DNA of 34,699 nucleotides. Source: a virus. This document shows, in pieces, positions 15,287 through 21,634 of the stretch; within the stretch, counting starts at the first letter, position 1, and each line of letters opens with the position of its first letter. The translations under genes were made by a program, and so were the position numbers. Where the stretch lies: the IMG/VR virus record IMGVR_UViG_3300020171_000084, positions 1 through 34,699 of that record, one strand, 5' to 3'. Under the pieces are notes generated by a model. The model was given only the letters and a program-made list of their open reading frames with translations. It was not told where the DNA came from and did not search any database.

Positions 15287-16546
15287 TTGAACAGAATAAT
15301 TAACACAGACTGCCTATCGGGGTTACGAGAGTTAGATTATGAAAGCGTGGACTGCTGTATAACCAGCCCTCCGTATTGGGGGTTGCGTGACTACGGTCTT
15401 GAGCCGTTGGTGTGGGATGCTGTGGATGGTTGTCAGCATGAGTGGGGAAACATGTTACCACCGAAATCGGGCGGTGCTGGTAATTCACCAGACAAACCGA
15501 GCGGATTTCAACAGAAGTCAAGTGGTGGGCAATCAGGAGCATTATCGCAAATGAAAAAGGCTGAATCACATTCAGGTCAATTCTGCTCCCTTTGCGGTGC
15601 ATGGCGTGGGTCGTTGGGACTTGAGCCGACTTTCCAACTTTACATCAAGCACCTCATCCAGATATTCAGCGAGGTAAAACGGGTGCTGAAGCCCACTGGG
15701 ACTTGCTGGGTGAATCTGGGGGATAGTTATTCAGGTAGTGGGAAAGGCATAGGAACAGACAGAACTAAGGGAAAGGAAGTATATACAGACGATGATATTG
15801 CTAAAACAGACTGGAAACAAACAGGTGTAGTTGCAAAATCACTCTGCCAAATCCCGTCACGGTTCGCCATAGCCATGACTGATGCAGGGTGGATTTTACG
15901 GAATGAAATAATTTGGAAAAAAGTTAACTGTATGCCGTCCTCAGCAAAAGACCGGTTCACGGTGGACTTTGAGAAGCTGTTCTTCTTCACCAAGCAGGGG
16001 AATTATTGGTTTGAGCAGCAGTTTGAAGAATATGCTCCGTCAAGTGATGTGCGTTATCAACAAGCATTAAGAGCAGGTAAAAGTTATAAATCTAAAGAGC
16101 CATACAAAAATAATACGCCATACTGTTCCGGTAAAGGGGGAGAGGTTGAAAATGAAATCAAAGCAGGCCTGACCGATTCCTCTGCCGGAACATATAAGAG
16201 AGGGCAAGGTTCTGTCAAATCTCGTGGTGATGACGCTGACGGTCTTGTTGTGGGGGGACATGAAGAACGTGGTCGCAACAAACGCTGCGTATGGTCAATT
16301 CCAACACAGCCCCTGAAAGCCGCTCACTTTGCCGTTTTCCCCGAAGCCCTTGTCGAAACACCGATAAAAGCTGGCTGTCCGGTAGGCGGTCTTGTCCTGG
16401 ATCCCTTCATGGGAGCGGGTACAGTTGCGGTAGTTGCTCTGAAACGCAACCGTAAATTCATCGGCTTTGAACTCAACCCCGAATACATTGAGATAGCAGA
16501 GAAGCGGATATCACCGCTGTTACAGCAAACCAAGCTGGAGCTATAG
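15287..16546 (+). CDS. DNA methyltransferase, N4-cytosine/N6-adenine type, 419 aa
   Basis: TTG start at 15287, with GAGGAG 6 bases upstream. Catalytic motif IV is TSPPYW (26-31) near the N-terminus, and the AdoMet-binding motif I is LDPFMGAGT (371-379) near the C-terminus with FIGFELNPEY. This order is that of beta-class amino-methyltransferases. The central 250 residues hold a CSLCG/CQHEW-type Cys/His segment and the probable target-recognition region. No restriction enzyme gene adjoins it, so it is likely an orphan enzyme protecting phage DNA or controlling expression. Target sequence unknown. First gene of the rightward block. Confidence 0.9.
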   Translation: MNRIINTDCLSGLRELDYESVDCCITSPPYWGLRDYGLEPLVWDAVDGCQHEWGNMLPPKSGGAGNSPDKPSGFQQKSSGGQSGALSQMKKAESHSGQFCSLCGAWRGSLGLEPTFQLYIKHLIQIFSEVKRVLKPTGTCWVNLGDSYSGSGKGIGTDRTKGKEVYTDDDIAKTDWKQTGVVAKSLCQIPSRFAIAMTDAGWILRNEIIWKKVNCMPSSAKDRFTVDFEKLFFFTKQGNYWFEQQFEEYAPSSDVRYQQALRAGKSYKSKEPYKNNTPYCSGKGGEVENEIKAGLTDSSAGTYKRGQGSVKSRGDDADGLVVGGHEERGRNKRCVWSIPTQPLKAAHFAVFPEALVETPIKAGCPVGGLVLDPFMGAGTVAVVALKRNRKFIGFELNPEYIEIAEKRISPLLQQTKLEL

Positions 16547-16571
16547 AATAATTATAGGAGGTAATCCCACA

Positions 16572-17540
16572 TTGGCAGTTAAACCATTTGATGAAGTATT
16601 CAGAGCAGTTAACACTGGTAGAGACGCATTCGGTGTGTTTCAGGATGAGATATACATTGACACTAATTTTTTTGAGCTTGACATTCCTGAGATGCCGCTT
16701 ATCATTGAGCCTTGGCTACGTGAGAATTACTTCGTAATGATAAGTGCGCAGTACGGGATTGGCAAGACATGGGCTATACTGGCACTTGCTACTATCATTG
16801 CTAAAGGCGGTAACATGGGACCGTGGAAAGGTCTTATACAGCATAATTGTCTTATCATTGATGGTGAGATGTTAGGGAATGAGATGCAGACTCGGCTCAT
16901 AGGCTTAGGCAAGAATCGTCCATACAACGAGCATAACATCTATATTATATGCTCAATGTTGCTATCACAGAAAAGAATTTCATCTCCGAACTTTGCTGAT
17001 GAAATCTGGCAGAATGGGCTTATAAAGTACATGGATAAGAATAAGCATATTAAGGTTGTGTTCTTTGACAATATATCCTCACTTGTATCGGGAATAGATG
17101 AGAACAGCAAGCAGGATTGGGACCCGATTAACCAGTTCTTCTTGAGGCTCAAGGGTATGGGTCTCACTATTATTCTCGTACATCATCACGGGAAAGAGGC
17201 AGGCAAGGGGCAGCGTGGAACAATAAGCCGACTTGACAACATTGATATACATATTACGCTGACAAAGCCTCCGGGCTACAATAAGGAACGAGATGCAGCC
17301 AAATTTATCATACAGTTTGACAAGGCACGAGGTATCACCGGCAAGGCGGTTCAGGGGTATACCTTTCAGCTTAAAGACTTACCCGATGGTGAAAAGAGAT
17401 TAGAGACAACATTCACAACTAAGAAAGAGGAGATTCGGGATATGATAAGTGCGGGCAAAACCAACAAAGAGATTGCGGATGAGTTACAGACTACCGATAG
17501 TTATGTAAGCAAAGTACGAGGGATGATGGCAATTGCGTAA
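16572..17540 (+). CDS. RepA/DnaB-like hexameric ATPase with C-terminal HTH, 322 aa
   Basis: TTG start at 16572, with GGAGG 10 bases upstream. Walker A is AQYGIGKT (59-66), Walker B KVVFFDN (161-167), and VHHHGKEAGKGQRG (203-216) matches the motif that follows in RepA-type replicative ATPases (AAA_25 group). Residues 284-318 (KEEIRDMISAGKTNKEIADE, then TDSYVSKVRG) form a helix-turn-helix, so DNA binding is likely. It could be the replicative helicase or an initiator-like ATPase. No primase or DNA polymerase is visible in the window. Confidence 0.8.
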   Translation: MAVKPFDEVFRAVNTGRDAFGVFQDEIYIDTNFFELDIPEMPLIIEPWLRENYFVMISAQYGIGKTWAILALATIIAKGGNMGPWKGLIQHNCLIIDGEMLGNEMQTRLIGLGKNRPYNEHNIYIICSMLLSQKRISSPNFADEIWQNGLIKYMDKNKHIKVVFFDNISSLVSGIDENSKQDWDPINQFFLRLKGMGLTIILVHHHGKEAGKGQRGTISRLDNIDIHITLTKPPGYNKERDAAKFIIQFDKARGITGKAVQGYTFQLKDLPDGEKRLETTFTTKKEEIRDMISAGKTNKEIADELQTTDSYVSKVRGMMAIA

Positions 17541-17781
17541 CCTTATCGTAGACGGTAACTGCGTTCGGATTAAACCAGATGGGATAGCATACCAATTTAC
17601 AACCCACGAAAACCCCGAAGTAACAGAAATAAAACAATATTGTTCTAATGGTGAATATGGACATATCGTTTATAAAACATATATTGATGATACAAAAGTT
17701 TTCGCAAACATACTATCCCAAATGGTTTGGTATGCTATAAGAGAAGATACAATTACATTTCTTAAAACAAGGATTATATAA
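17533..17781 (+). CDS. Hypothetical protein, 82 aa
   Basis: The start is TTG at 17533, overlapping the end of the ATPase gene by 8 bp; GAGGGATG upstream may act as ribosome site. The product is a small alternating alpha/beta protein (NLIVDGNCVRIKPDGIAYQF, then AIREDTITFLKTRII). No family is recognised. Overlap suggests coupled translation with the ATPase and a possible accessory role. Confidence 0.55.
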   Translation: MRNLIVDGNCVRIKPDGIAYQFTTHENPEVTEIKQYCSNGEYGHIVYKTYIDDTKVFANILSQMVWYAIREDTITFLKTRII

Positions 17782-17870
17782 TGTATGGTGAAGATAATGA
17801 GCTTAAGGATGAGCTTAAGAAGTTGCATTTTAAAAAAATCAATATTCCCCCCTGCTCCCCCTCTATATAG
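17781..17870 (+). CDS. Possible small peptide, 29 aa
   Basis: ATG at 17781 shares a base with the preceding stop (TAATG). The peptide is MYGEDNELKDELKKLHFKKI followed by NIPPCSPSI, with a charged helical first half. Its last codons run into a perfect 20-bp palindrome, so the gene may have been truncated by that element. Low confidence because of its length. Confidence 0.35.
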   Translation: MYGEDNELKDELKKLHFKKINIPPCSPSI

Positions 17871-17876
17871 AGGGGG
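17857..17876. repeat. Perfect 20-bp palindrome
   Basis: CCCCCTCTATATAGAGGGGG is a perfect palindrome, able to form a GC-capped hairpin or a strong dimer-binding site. No U-run follows on either strand. It marks the left limit of a 400-bp stretch with no convincing gene (17,871-18,273). Confidence 0.85.
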
Positions 17877-17950
17877 GGTAGGAAGGATAGACAAGTATCG
17901 TTACCTAACCAATTCCCCATCAATAGGTTATGAAACTTGCGAAAAAACAT

Positions 17951-17980
17951 AGAAAACAGCAAAAAACAGCAGAAAACAGC
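17951..17980. repeat. Three phased 10-bp A-tract repeats
   Basis: AGAAAACAGC, AAAAAACAGC and AGAAAACAGC follow one another exactly. A-tracts every 10 bp lie on one face of the helix and are expected to bend DNA. With the palindrome just to the left this may be part of an origin or regulatory site. The rest of 17,981-18,214 holds only a 33-codon GTG frame (18043-18144) with a poor ribosome site. Confidence 0.6.
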
Positions 17981-18214
17981 AAATTTCAATACACCAGTTC
18001 TACTATAATAAACTATGTAACCTGATGGGAGAGATGAATTAACGTGAAAAGTAGATATAGCAAAAGTGCTATAAGTTATACAAGGGGCTTCCGGTGTATA
18101 ATTCTGCCACTTAAGTCTAATAGAAACAACATACCTCGTGTATAACCTGATATAACAAACAGAATATATGGTAATAGTAAGAATGGAATATAAATAGGTC
18201 TGAAAGGAGTTGGA

Positions 18215-18241
18215 ATGGAAACGTGGGGCTGGGGAAAATAG
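18215..18241 (+). CDS. Possible leader peptide, 8 aa, two Trp codons
   Basis: ATG at 18215 has AAAGGAG 5 bases upstream, an unusually good site for a frame of only eight codons, METWGWGK. It ends 32 bases before the next gene. It may be a leader peptide that affects downstream translation, or simply the remnant of a gene start. The sequence alone cannot decide. Confidence 0.25.
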   Translation: METWGWGK

Positions 18242-18273
18242 AAAATTTACACAACACACCAAAGGAGAGCACC

Positions 18274-18435
18274 ATGAGCATGACCAATGAATTAAAAATG
18301 GGACTATTAAAGAAGGCTATCACAATCGTTGAACACGAGTCCTTCACAGACTGGAACTCGAAGCGCAAAGCTCCGCTGTATTCATTCAAGCGGGTGATGA
18401 AAGTCTACAACCAGTTGAAAGCTGAGTTCGCATAA
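18274..18435 (+). CDS. Hypothetical small protein, 53 aa
   Basis: ATG at 18274 has AAAGGAG 6 bases upstream. The product MSMTNELKMGLLKKAITIVE continues with HESFTDWNSKRKAPLYSFKR and is basic and largely helical. It stands alone inside the gene-poor interval. No family is recognised. A DNA- or RNA-associated role is possible because of its charge, but unproven. Confidence 0.65.
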   Translation: MSMTNELKMGLLKKAITIVEHESFTDWNSKRKAPLYSFKRVMKVYNQLKAEFA

Positions 18436-18512
18436 GAGAGGAGAAGTTGTTCCATCAGTACCCTCAGTACCCCCAGGACCCCAGTACCCCCATAACTACT
18501 CCAACCACATAG

Positions 18513-18539
18513 GCGGGGGATAATGCAACCTACCCCCGC
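18513..18539 (+). terminator. GC-rich stem-loop after the 53-aa gene
   Basis: GCGGGGG (18513-18519) pairs with CCCCCGC (18533-18539) around a 13-base loop. It follows a tract rich in CAGTACCCC copies (about 18,457-18,490). There is no strong U-run, so termination may be weak or Rho-assisted. It probably separates the first early genes from the repeat region. Confidence 0.45.
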
Positions 18540-18631
18540 TTATGCCCCCTTAAAATGATTTATCGCCAAATGATTTAGTGCCAAGTTGCACATTATGATT
18601 TATCGCATTCCCCATTCCCCATGTCCCGTAC

Positions 18632-18687
18632 AATGATTTAATGATTTAATGATTTAATGATTTAATGATTTTCTGATTTTCTGATTT
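18632..18687. repeat. 8-bp AT-rich iteron-like array
   Basis: AATGATTT occurs five times in exact tandem (18632-18671), followed by two TCTGATTT units (18672-18687). More ATGATTTATCGC-like copies lie upstream between 18,557 and 18,607. Next to the array, GCTCCCTCATT recurs as an 11-bp repeat. AT-rich iterated repeats beside a GC-rich structured segment are a common form of phage origin, but this is inference. Confidence 0.8.
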
Positions 18688-18693
18688 GCTCCC

Positions 18694-18861
18694 TCATTGC
18701 TCCCTCATTGCTCCCTTCAAAGAAGCAATTGCTCCCTTTGCCTTGTCCTGTTGCATGTCCTGCATTGTCGTTGCTATACTACTTATCATCTCAGGGCTGA
18801 GAACCGCACCCGTTGGGATATTATACACACTCCCCGCTGCGACCGCCGCCGCTGTCCCCAT
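18694..18861 (-). CDS. Possible leftward small protein, 55 aa
   Basis: The minus strand carries a frame from ATG at 18861, with AAGGG 6 bases upstream: MGTAAAVAAGSVYNIPTGAV, then LSPEMISSIATTMQDMQQDK, ending KGAMREQ. The composition looks more like protein than the overlapping rightward frames, and the C-terminus is amphipathic helix. It opposes the surrounding genes. The open frame extends further upstream (to 19,011) only through GC-rich repeats that translate to low-complexity Arg/Thr sequence. No family is recognised. Confidence 0.35.
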   Translation of the reverse strand: MGTAAAVAAGSVYNIPTGAVLSPEMISSIATTMQDMQQDKAKGAIASLKGAMREQ

Positions 18862-18879
18862 GGGTATCCCTTGCGCGAG

Positions 18880-19145
18880 CGTGCGTTGAGAACGTGCGAG
18901 CGTGCGCGTGAGCGTTGCGTTCGTGCGCGTTGCGCGAACATAAGCGTTGCGTTGCGTTGCGTTGCGCGTGCGCGTGCGTGGTAAGGAAATCGGTTTCCTT
19001 ACCAAAGCCACTGTGCGAGCCCTCGCGTACGCGTGCGAGCGTGCTCACCTCGTTGCGAGCGTTGCAAGCTGGTCTGCGTTGCAAGCTGGGATCAGCTCTG
19101 GTTGCTATAGGTCGCTATAGGTCGCTATGTTTTGCTCTGGGATGC
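18880..19145. other. GC-rich repeat region without a convincing gene
   Basis: This stretch is dominated by GCG/GTG steps: runs of GCGTT (18942-18963), alternating GCGTGC elements, a 14-bp direct repeat GCGTTGCAAGCTGG (two copies near 19,058-19,089) and three GCTATAGGTC-type copies near 19,101-19,129. Base composition differs sharply from the AT-rich neighbours. Frames found here encode only Arg/Cys/Ala low-complexity sequence. It probably belongs to an origin or structural DNA element. Confidence 0.6.
18979..19004. other. Perfect 11-bp stem with four-base loop
   Basis: TGGTAAGGAAA (18979-18989), loop TCGG, and TTTCCTTACCA (18994-19004) form a perfect inverted repeat. It is set in GC-rich repeats on both sides, yet its stem is AT-containing. 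No U-run follows on the plus strand. Candidate cruciform, initiator nick site or RNA hairpin. Confidence 0.8.
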
Positions 19146-19216
19146 GCGTGCGGTGGAATATCAAAACCGGCCTTTGTAGTAATAGTAATGATTTAATGAT
19201 GTACTGCAGAATAAGC

Positions 19217-19278
19217 ACTACAAGTGTAGTAATAGCGCTAAATCACTACAAGTGTAGTTGCGCTAATACAGGTGTAGT
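19217..19278. promoter_or_regulatory. Operator-like palindromes, two perfect and one degenerate
   Basis: ACTACAAGTGTAGT occurs at 19217-19230 and 19245-19258, each a perfect 6-2-6 palindrome. AATACAGGTGTAGT at 19265-19278 is a degenerate third copy. GCGCTAA recurs between copies. The array ends 70 bp upstream of the promoter at 19,348, so it is well placed as an operator for the small-gene island. No cognate regulator is identified. Confidence 0.65.
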
Positions 19279-19347
19279 AGTACAGCATCAGGTAATAGTG
19301 AATATGCTATTACTCGTAAGTTGTTGTGGGGCAAAGCGATAAAATCC

Positions 19348-19375
19348 TTGACTTTGAGCGAAGATATGTTATATT
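19348..19375 (+). promoter_or_regulatory. Rightward promoter of the small-gene island
   Basis: TTGACT (19348-19353), 16 bp, then TATATT (19370-19375). Initiation near 19,382 gives a leader of about 45 bases to the 59-aa gene. The 72-base stretch upstream contains no gene. Confidence 0.65.
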
Positions 19376-19426
19376 AAGTAACAGTTGAACTTTTAAGGGT
19401 GCAAACAACAAACAAAGGGAAAGACG

Positions 19427-19606
19427 ATGAAAAGCAACGAACCAACATTTAAGAACTCGGATGACGCGTTTGAGTACGCAATCACTACTGGCCGCTTAAG
19501 CGTTGATAAGACTGCCAGGAACTACGCGGGAAACTATATGTATATGGGGACGTGGAACGCCGGAATTGACAGGTTTAAAAGCATCGATACAAGACGATAT
19601 ATATAA
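19427..19606 (+). CDS. Small conserved-looking protein, 59 aa
   Basis: ATG at 19427 follows AAAGGGAAAGACG. The product runs MKSNEPTFKNSDDAFEYAIT, then TGRLSVDKTARNYAGNYMYM, then GTWNAGIDRF and ends RRYI. The dense aromatic/Gly central part suggests a small folded domain. The leader AACAACAAACAAAGG just before it recurs before the gene at 19,908. I have an impression that similar short proteins occur on phages and plasmids but cannot name a family. First gene of the island. Confidence 0.65.
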   Translation: MKSNEPTFKNSDDAFEYAITTGRLSVDKTARNYAGNYMYMGTWNAGIDRFKSIDTRRYI

Positions 19607-19613
19607 GGTTGAA

Positions 19614-19632
19614 ACCGCCTGCTAAGGGCGGT
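19614..19632 (+). terminator. Stem-loop between island genes
   Basis: ACCGCC (19614-19619) pairs with GGCGGT (19627-19632) around a seven-base loop. No U-run follows. It lies between the stop at 19,606 and the start at 19,680 and may act as attenuator or RNA-stability element. Confidence 0.4.
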
Positions 19633-19679
19633 CTGGATGTTACACATTCACTGATGAAACCAAAACAAAGAGGTTTGAA

Positions 19680-19874
19680 ATGAAAAGAGTAAGAGTAATT
19701 ATCGCAAGTGATGGCGCCGCCCAAGAGAAGATTTGTTTTACGCTAGACTTTAAAGCGCCGATATCAGATTTTATCTTTTTCGACGATGATTCCTGGAAGG
19801 TTGAAACTGATGAAATTATCAGCATGGACTTACCGTCTTATTTTCCGCTTGACTATGAGTTTTCGCGACACTAA
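19680..19874 (+). CDS. Hypothetical small protein, 64 aa
   Basis: ATG at 19680 has AGAGG 6 bases upstream. MKRVRVIIASDGAAQEKICF opens a beta-strand-rich N-terminal part. The rest is acidic (DFIFFDDDSWKVETDEIISM) and ends YEFSRH. No family is recognised. It lies in the island of small genes with its own intergenic hairpins. Confidence 0.65.
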   Translation: MKRVRVIIASDGAAQEKICFTLDFKAPISDFIFFDDDSWKVETDEIISMDLPSYFPLDYEFSRH

Positions 19875-19907
19875 ACACAGTCACAACAACAAACAAAGGA
19901 AAGTACG

Positions 19908-20063
19908 ATGAAAACAACAAAAGCGGTATGTACGATCACAAAGCAACACAACGGAAGTTTATTAGTATCAACGATTTGCAATGGTGAGTACCGTAAGATG
20001 GTTTACTACGGTTACAGTAAAAAACATGCTTTAAAACAGTTTATACAGTCATTACCGAGTTAA
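19908..20063 (+). CDS. Hypothetical small basic protein, 51 aa
   Basis: ATG at 19908 follows AAAGGAAAGTACG. Its leader AACAACAAACAAAGG nearly matches that of the 59-aa gene upstream. The product, MKTTKAVCTITKQHNGSLLV, then YRKMVYYGYSKKHALKQFIQ, is basic with two predicted strands and a helix. No family is recognised. The shared leader suggests common regulation or duplication of an expression cassette. Confidence 0.6.
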   Translation: MKTTKAVCTITKQHNGSLLVSTICNGEYRKMVYYGYSKKHALKQFIQSLPS

Positions 20064-20109
20064 ACACACTATTCCCGGGCCGGCGGGTATCCGGCATAAG
20101 GGGGCTATA

Positions 20110-20583
20110 ATGACAATTCAAGAATTAGCAAAAGAGGCGGGGGCTTTCTTTGAAACCCGCAAACGTGATAACGGTGAATCCTTTGTCCGTTACCTCGATG
20201 ACACACCTGAATGGATTCAAGATATGGTTCAGCAGGCTCACGGTGATTATTTTCCAGATGACTACCGGTATCGCTGGGTAGTAAGCGCACTCGCTGACTT
20301 TGCGGATTGTAATGAAGATTCCGATACAGAAGATCATATCATTGAGCATGTCGATTCTTGCGTTGACTGTTATACAAGCGGCTTAACTGAATGGCTTAAC
20401 AGCAATAACCGCCGTGTTTATTATCTCACAGAGGCGTTAGACGAGTTCGATCCAAAAGACGGCTTTCAAAACGGCTTTCAAGTCCTTTCAATGGCACAAT
20501 ATAAAGAAATATCAGAAGTGTATTATTCAGTATATAAAGTGTTAGAGAACAATATCGCCGCTCTGGAGATTCAAAATGCCTGA
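20110..20583 (+). CDS. Conserved-type acidic protein of plasmids and phages, 157 aa
   Basis: ATG at 20110 follows AAGGGGG. The product opens MTIQELAKEAGAFFETRKRD, then DDTPEWIQDMVQQAHGDYFP, DYRYRWVVSALADFADCNED and a helical C-terminus with SMAQYKEISEVYYSVYKVLE. From general knowledge this resembles an uncharacterised family common on proteobacterial plasmids and mobile elements. No activity is known, and no catalytic motif is visible. It suggests the island was acquired from such an element. A GCCGG/CCGGC hairpin (about 20,080) lies just upstream. Confidence 0.65.
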   Translation: MTIQELAKEAGAFFETRKRDNGESFVRYLDDTPEWIQDMVQQAHGDYFPDDYRYRWVVSALADFADCNEDSDTEDHIIEHVDSCVDCYTSGLTEWLNSNNRRVYYLTEALDEFDPKDGFQNGFQVLSMAQYKEISEVYYSVYKVLENNIAALEIQNA

Positions 20584-20592
20584 ATTAAGCCC

Positions 20593-20650
20593 GTAACCGT
20601 GCCTTGCTTGCATTATCGGCTTGCGAGGCATGTCTAACCATTGCCGTTAC
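20593..20650 (+). other. Intergenic structured RNA candidate
   Basis: GCCTTGC (20601-20607) can pair with GCGAGGC (20623-20629), with one G-T pair, and GTAAC (20593-20597) with GTTAC (20646-20650) closes an outer stem. The segment fills much of the gap before the M15 peptidase gene, which has no other gene in it. It does not fit a tRNA. Function unknown. Confidence 0.35.
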
Positions 20651-20744
20651 CGCAGTACACAGGCGACTGGACGATTTCAAATTACAAGGCAATTAGATAA
20701 TGTTTAGATTTATTCGGAAAATAAAGGAATGGAGGAAACAACTC

Positions 20745-21206
20745 ATGAATGCAGTACGAACCAGTAAAGGAATTGTTTACAACTGGCCGCATCTCCGGCT
20801 CGATCAAATCGTATTTGCAGGGGAATCATGCATCGATAATATGACAGAGGACACTCTGGATTTGGCAAACACGATGTGCCGTGACGCTGAAAGACGTTAT
20901 AACTGGCTGCATCGCATAAACAGTACATATAGACCGAACGATGAACGAGGGCAACATCCGCTCGGCCGGGCAATCGATATTGTCTTTTTCCTCGAGTTAC
21001 CGGGCGATGTTGATGTATGGGAACAATACCGGTTCGCAAAGGGGTATCCGTGGGGCGGGATCGGAGCGTATCCTTTTTGGAAGGCCGGAGGGCTGCACTT
21101 GGATACAAGACAAGATTGGAATCACATCGCCACATGGTGGAGAGATGCAACAAATCATGATCACGGGATGGCAGAAGCCGTCTCAATATTTGGAGTCACC
21201 GTTTAA
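20745..21206 (+). CDS. M15-type peptidase domain protein, likely peptidoglycan hydrolase, 153 aa
   Basis: ATG at 20745 is preferred because GGAGG lies 9 bases upstream; an in-frame ATG at 20700 has no such site. Residues 58-80 (INSTYRPNDERGQHPLGRAID) carry the HxxxxxxD zinc motif (H71, D78), and GGLHLDT (116-121) supplies the third His. This is the pattern of M15A-type metallopeptidases that cleave peptidoglycan stem peptides. No signal peptide or cell-wall-binding domain is seen. It lies in the early block, far from the holin-like gene, and may replace the broken endolysin at 31.8 kb. Confidence 0.7.
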   Translation: MNAVRTSKGIVYNWPHLRLDQIVFAGESCIDNMTEDTLDLANTMCRDAERRYNWLHRINSTYRPNDERGQHPLGRAIDIVFFLELPGDVDVWEQYRFAKGYPWGGIGAYPFWKAGGLHLDTRQDWNHIATWWRDATNHDHGMAEAVSIFGVTV

Positions 21207-21316
21207 CGGATGAGCTTCTCGACATTCACGCGGCACGGGAAACGATTGAGTACGACCTTGAATCGGACGGGCAAGCAATCATTGAAATGCTGATGTTAAA
21301 CGGAATCGACAGATAA
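21161..21316 (+). other. Coding-like frame without an ordinary start codon
   Basis: After the TGA at 21158-21160 a frame stays open to TAA at 21314-21316. Its second half reads like protein: LTDELLDIHAARETIEYDLE, then SDGQAIIEMLMLNGIDR. There is no ATG, GTG or TTG until the last ten codons. It overlaps the end of the M15 gene in another frame. It could be reached by a -1 frameshift near the M15 stop, start at a rare codon, or be the tail of a decayed gene. Confidence 0.35.
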
Positions 21317-21338
21317 ACCTTTTCAACTGGAGATTCAA

Positions 21339-21527
21339 ATGTACTTTTACAGATTAATTGGTAACGGCGGTTTTGGTGATGTCCATTACTGTTCTGCCCG
21401 CAATATCAGACATGCAAGGGAAATCTGCGGACTTGAACCGAAATGCGAATCGAATGCAGTTGGACATCGTATTTCGATGCGTGAATACAATAATGCGAAA
21501 AGCAATTATGGTGTTCATATTCATTAA
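21339..21527 (+). CDS. Hypothetical small protein, 62 aa
   Basis: ATG at 21339 has GGAG 6 bases upstream. The product MYFYRLIGNGGFGDVHYCSA continues NIRHAREICGLEPKCESNAV and ends YGVHIH. It has a possible small beta-alpha fold and three Cys residues. The sequence NGGFGDVHYCSA resembles short conserved proteins of phages but no family is named. Overlapping frames on both strands here are shadows. Confidence 0.6.
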   Translation: MYFYRLIGNGGFGDVHYCSARNIRHAREICGLEPKCESNAVGHRISMREYNNAKSNYGVHIH

Positions 21528-21594
21528 CCGTAGTCTTTTCAATCGCGAAACTGCTCAATTGATGCGGATGTTTATCGCAAGGGGGAAAGCATGA
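21508..21594 (+). CDS. Possible small peptide, 28 aa
   Basis: ATG at 21508 overlaps the end of the 62-aa gene. The peptide MVFIFINRSLFNRETAQLMR continues to MFIARGKA and ends with an ATGA overlap to another tiny frame (21591-21653, 20 codons, AGGGGG site). The coding-like, Arg-rich tail and overlap support expression, but the ribosome site for 21508 is weak. Confidence 0.3.
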   Translation: MVFIFINRSLFNRETAQLMRMFIARGKA

Positions 21595-21634
21595 CCGGAA
21601 AATGTTATGGTTTCAATGAAATAGGAGAATCGCT

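Noticed and set aside
15300-15602. Leftward frame opposite the methyltransferase
   Set aside because: The rightward frame contains conserved methyltransferase motifs and a strong ribosome site; the opposite frame has neither.
18043-18144. 33-codon GTG frame with a GFRC string recalling formylglycine-generating-enzyme-like domains
   Set aside because: Too short, ribosome site too far, and preceded by stops; the resemblance is probably chance.
18694-19011. Leftward 105-codon frame in the GC-rich region
   Set aside because: The part beyond 18,861 translates to Arg/Thr/Asn low-complexity sequence from GCGTT-type repeats and has no ribosome site; only the 55-codon form is kept, at low confidence.
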